From contig CAJTCE010000020.1 of the NCBI GenBank assembly GCA_910574745.1, positions 1 through 64,000 of the forward strand: DNA of 64,000 nt. The letters are read 5' to 3'. The notes under the pieces were generated by a model. The model had not been told where the DNA came from. It saw only the letters and a program-made list of their open reading frames with translations, and made no database searches. The translations under genes and the position numbers were made by a program. Below, one piece after another: positions 61,065 through 64,000 of this stretch; positions within the stretch are counted from its first letter, which is position 1; each line of letters begins with the position of its first letter. The stretch comes from Lachnospiraceae bacterium (lineage in GTDB: Bacteria > Bacillota > Clostridia > Lachnospirales > Lachnospiraceae).

Positions 61065-64000
61065 ATGGAGCAGTATTTAATCTGGAAGGTTTTGGGAATT
61101 GAAGAAACAGATGATGAAGATATGATCAGACAGGCATATCGCGAAAAGCTGTCGGGAGTGAATCCGGAGGAAGACCAGGCGGGCTTTATGCGCCTTCGGG
61201 AAGCCTATGAGCAGGCGATAGAATATGTAAGAGGACAGCAGGAACAGTCCGATGATATGGAAGAATTAAAAAACGGGGATGAAGTGGACCGCTTTATTTA
61301 TCGCATCTATAAAATATATGAAGATATTGAAAAAAGACGTAATCCGGCAAAATGGTTGGAGGTATTTCAGGATGAAGTATGCGACGGTCTGGATTCCGAG
61401 GTGCCGGAACGGCTTCTTGTATTTATTATGAGTCATCATTATATGCCCATGGCGGTATGGAAGGCAATTGATGATAAATTTCACTATGTGGAGGATATGG
61501 CAGCCCTGAAAGAAAAATTTCCCGAGGATTTTTTGAATTATGTAAAATATAAGACGGGACATGAAGAGTTTATTGACTTCACTATTTTTTCGGGAGATAC
61601 AAGCGACCATGTGGATGATTATCTGAACAAATATTTTGATTTGAAGGCAATGGTAGATCAGGGAGCGGTAGAGAATCAGGACAAAATATCCGGGGCGTTA
61701 AAGGCTTTGGAGGATTACAATGTTTATTATCCTTATGTGGATGCCGAAAAACTGCGGTATTTTTATTTAACCGATCCGGAAAACAGAGAATCGGAAATTT
61801 TGGAGCTTGCTGATTCTTTATATGAAGAATATGGAGAAAACCAGTATATCGCTTATTATTGCGGGGAAGCCTGCGAAAAGTGTAAGCGTATTGAAAAGGC
61901 GGAAGAGATCTGGAAAAAAATTTTGGTAAATGAGCCTGACCATTATATGGCAAAGTATGGAATGGCCAAAATAATGTCGGACAGAGGAGAATTGGCAGAG
62001 GCAAAAGAATACTGTCTGGATTTACTGGATGTGGATGACAGAAGCCAGGAACTTCGGGAATTTTTGGATTCCTTAAACAAAAAGCTCATTGACCTTTACA
62101 CGGAGCAGTTAAAGGGGAACGAAGATGATTTTCCCACTACCAATAAGCTGGCATGGTGTCATTTCCAGATGCAGGATTATAAAAAAGTAGAGGATATTTT
62201 AAATCATGTGCCGGAAAAATACCGGGAGGAATATGATTATATCAATTTAATCGGGCGCAATTATCTGGCAATGGATGACTATGACAATGCCATGAAGTAT
62301 CTTCCAAGATGGCAGAAAATGATAGAGGAAACGGAAGATGACGGTTCCAAGGAAGCTCATAAGCGGTTAAACAGAAAGGGATTTTCCTATTTTGCTATTG
62401 GATTCTGTCAGTGGAACCAGAACCTGATACCCGAGGCCACAGAAAATCTTTTTAAGAGCTTTGAACTGGAAAAACAGCTGAATGCCAAGCTTTCCTATAT
62501 GGACCAGATGGCGCAGTTTTATCTGGATGCGGGAAGCTATGACCAGGCAATTGATATGTGTACCAGAATCGTTACCATGGACAGGAATTATTATCCGTCT
62601 TATGTGAGAAGACAGCAGGCATATTTTGAAAAAAAGAACGGACAGGGAGTTATTGATGATTTTTATGAATGCATCCGTCTTTATCAGGGCTATGTAAAGC
62701 CTTATGTCCTTGCATACAAAACCTTTTATTTTTACAGACAGTATGAGGATGCCGCGGGTATTCTAAAGAGAGTTAAAGAGGCCGGACTGGAAAGCGATGA
62801 GTTAAAGCTGTATCAGTTTAAGATACAGAGAGCGACTATGACAGGAAGGGAGCACTGGTTGAAAACGCTGGAAGAGGTTACGAAATTCAAAGAAGAATAT
62901 TTTGCAAAGAAGAATGAACGGGAAAAGGATGGGGAAAAAGAGGAAAACCAGACTGTGGAGAGTGATCTGGAAGACCCGGAAGAATTATTTATGGAAATTG
63001 CCCTGCTGCATTGGAATGTGGATAATACGGATGCGGCGTTAAAGGCTGTGGATGAAGGCATTTCCCTGTATGGGGATAAGACAGGACTTGTATGGCTGAA
63101 GGCCGATATTTTTATGGATTTGGAAAAATATCAGGAAGCTTTGGGGCTTTACCGTAAGATTATGGACGAAGAAGGTCAAAGTCCCGGTATACATATTAAT
63201 GTGGGAAAATGTCTGGATAAAATCGGACAGATGCGGATGAATGACAAGGCGGAGGACGCTTTGAGGGAATATGAGAAGGCTTATGAAATCAATCCCCGTC
63301 ATTCGGAAGTAAATTTCCTGATTATGCGGATTTATAAGCGTAAATTTGTATACAGGGGAGAAAAAGAGGCTTATGAAAAAGCAATTTTCCATGCTAATGC
63401 CCAGCTTGAGATTTCGGAGGATGCATATTATTATATTGAAAGAGGCCTTATTTATGAAGAAGGTCATGAGCTGGATAGGGCTTTAGCCGACTTTTTGGAG
63501 GCGGCAAGGCTGGAGCCGGACAATATCTATGCCCATAACAATGCGGGAAATATCTGCCGTAAATTACGGAAGTTCGATTTGGCGCTTCAGGAGTTTGAGA
63601 CAGCTATGAAGCTTCCCAATGAAAACCAGAATGTCTGGGTATATTCCAATATGGCGGAATTGCTGGAGACTATGGGAGAGTATGACAAGGCTCTGGAATA
63701 TATGTTAAAGCAGGTAAAAGCAGCGCCAAACAGTCGCTATCTGCTGGAAAATCTGGCGCGCCAGTATGAGAAGGCTGGAAAATTCGGCCATGCTATCAGT
63801 ACTTATGAAAAATTAAGGAAACTGGGATATTTAAGGGATTATGAGCTGTCTTACAACATTGCGGGATGTCATTATCTGGCAGGAAGCAATGTGGCAGCCA
63901 AAAAGCATTATCTGAAAGCAATTTCCCTTGCGAAGAAAGAAGGGGACGGACTTTTGGAGTGCTATGATGAATATGGAGATTTTTGTCGTGATACGGGACG
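61065..64000 (+). CDS. Large TPR protein with degenerate J-domain (3' partial)
   Basis: An open frame of at least 978 codons running off the window. Residues 1-55 look like a J-domain: VLGIEETDDEDMIRQAYREK then AGFMRLREAYEQAIEYV. The HPD tripeptide that activates DnaK is replaced by NPE. The remainder is helical repeats with TPR character (AEEIWKKILVNEPDHYMAKY, GSYDQAIDMCTRIVTMDRNY, RALADFLEAARLEPDNIYAH-like). ATG 61065 has AGGAGGT 8 bases upstream. No signal peptide or membrane helix is seen. Likely a scaffold. Function unknown. Confidence 0.85.
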   Translation, partial: MEQYLIWKVLGIEETDDEDMIRQAYREKLSGVNPEEDQAGFMRLREAYEQAIEYVRGQQEQSDDMEELKNGDEVDRFIYRIYKIYEDIEKRRNPAKWLEVFQDEVCDGLDSEVPERLLVFIMSHHYMPMAVWKAIDDKFHYVEDMAALKEKFPEDFLNYVKYKTGHEEFIDFTIFSGDTSDHVDDYLNKYFDLKAMVDQGAVENQDKISGALKALEDYNVYYPYVDAEKLRYFYLTDPENRESEILELADSLYEEYGENQYIAYYCGEACEKCKRIEKAEEIWKKILVNEPDHYMAKYGMAKIMSDRGELAEAKEYCLDLLDVDDRSQELREFLDSLNKKLIDLYTEQLKGNEDDFPTTNKLAWCHFQMQDYKKVEDILNHVPEKYREEYDYINLIGRNYLAMDDYDNAMKYLPRWQKMIEETEDDGSKEAHKRLNRKGFSYFAIGFCQWNQNLIPEATENLFKSFELEKQLNAKLSYMDQMAQFYLDAGSYDQAIDMCTRIVTMDRNYYPSYVRRQQAYFEKKNGQGVIDDFYECIRLYQGYVKPYVLAYKTFYFYRQYEDAAGILKRVKEAGLESDELKLYQFKIQRATMTGREHWLKTLEEVTKFKEEYFAKKNEREKDGEKEENQTVESDLEDPEELFMEIALLHWNVDNTDAALKAVDEGISLYGDKTGLVWLKADIFMDLEKYQEALGLYRKIMDEEGQSPGIHINVGKCLDKIGQMRMNDKAEDALREYEKAYEINPRHSEVNFLIMRIYKRKFVYRGEKEAYEKAIFHANAQLEISEDAYYYIERGLIYEEGHELDRALADFLEAARLEPDNIYAHNNAGNICRKLRKFDLALQEFETAMKLPNENQNVWVYSNMAELLETMGEYDKALEYMLKQVKAAPNSRYLLENLARQYEKAGKFGHAISTYEKLRKLGYLRDYELSYNIAGCHYLAGSNVAAKKHYLKAISLAKKEGDGLLECYDEYGDFCRDTG

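Noticed and set aside
61266-62004. Minus-strand frames opposite the J-domain/TPR gene
   Set aside because: The plus strand carries one continuous frame of over 978 codons with promoter and RBS; the minus frames are shadows.

Overview
The window looks like a chromosome segment of a spore-forming, strictly anaerobic Firmicute, most likely a Lachnospiraceae-type Clostridium relative. The sporulation block spoIIIAA-AH and the order xseA-xseB-ispA-dxs-tlyA-argR-recN-spoIVB are typical of endospore formers. A group B-like [FeFe] hydrogenase, feoAB, cotJABC and a tmRNA fit an anaerobic gut or sediment clostridium. Ribosome binding sites are strong and purine-rich, and operons use ATGA/GTGA overlaps. 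Species cannot be named from sequence alone.

Layout. 1-2.1 kb: decayed IS4-like transposase fragment and an apparently complete IS1380-family element (455-2087) with 13-bp inverted repeats. 2.1-4.4 kb: a FIST-domain sensor and a soluble chemoreceptor, followed by a truncated flavin-binding (PPOX-like) gene remnant. 4.6-6.6 kb: YtrA-type GntR regulator with an ABC-2 exporter. 6.8-12.0 kb: spoIIIAA-AH. 12.1-14.9 kb: prfC and a transglutaminase-like lipoprotein. 15.0-25.4 kb: a long housekeeping run (Asp23 protein, nusB, xseAB, ispA, dxs, tlyA, nadK, argR, recN, spoIVB). Spo0A, the usual next gene, is absent here. 25.6-27.5 kb: cytoplasmic GH13 amylase and a hypothetical gene. 27.7-31.4 kb: secG, an 18-bp tandem repeat, rnr, smpB and ssrA, a trans-translation and RNA quality-control cluster. 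31.5-34.4 kb: a nicotinamidase-like hydrolase, cotJABC on the minus strand and a zinc-ribbon/SHOCT protein. 34.5-41.9 kb: feoAB, hydrogenase, gltX, a UvrD-type helicase and a DUF1292 protein. 42.3-45.6 kb: a sirtuin-fold protein lacking the catalytic His, an isoamylase-fold GH13 protein lacking the nucleophile, and a DUF5662 protein. 45.7-51.9 kb: a Cys-rich small protein, lactonase-like propeller, aroC (minus), a MATE pseudogene (minus), VanY-type peptidase, tgt and yajC. 52.3-60.8 kb: leuB-ilvD-ilvB, an L,D-transpeptidase, and serC-serA. 61.1 kb to the end: a very large TPR protein with a degenerate J-domain, cut by the window edge.

The most unusual part is the run of two neighbouring putative pseudo-enzymes at 42.3-45.1 kb. 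Both keep their overall fold signatures but have lost residues needed for catalysis, which suggests binding or regulatory roles, possibly linked to glycogen and NAD status. Other points for a second look are the 18-bp tandem repeat before rnr, the IS1380 end lying four bases from the FIST/MCP promoter, the FIST-chemoreceptor pair, the J-domain/TPR giant without an HPD motif, and the Cys-rich 91-residue protein. Function calls are from motif recognition by eye; no database search was run.
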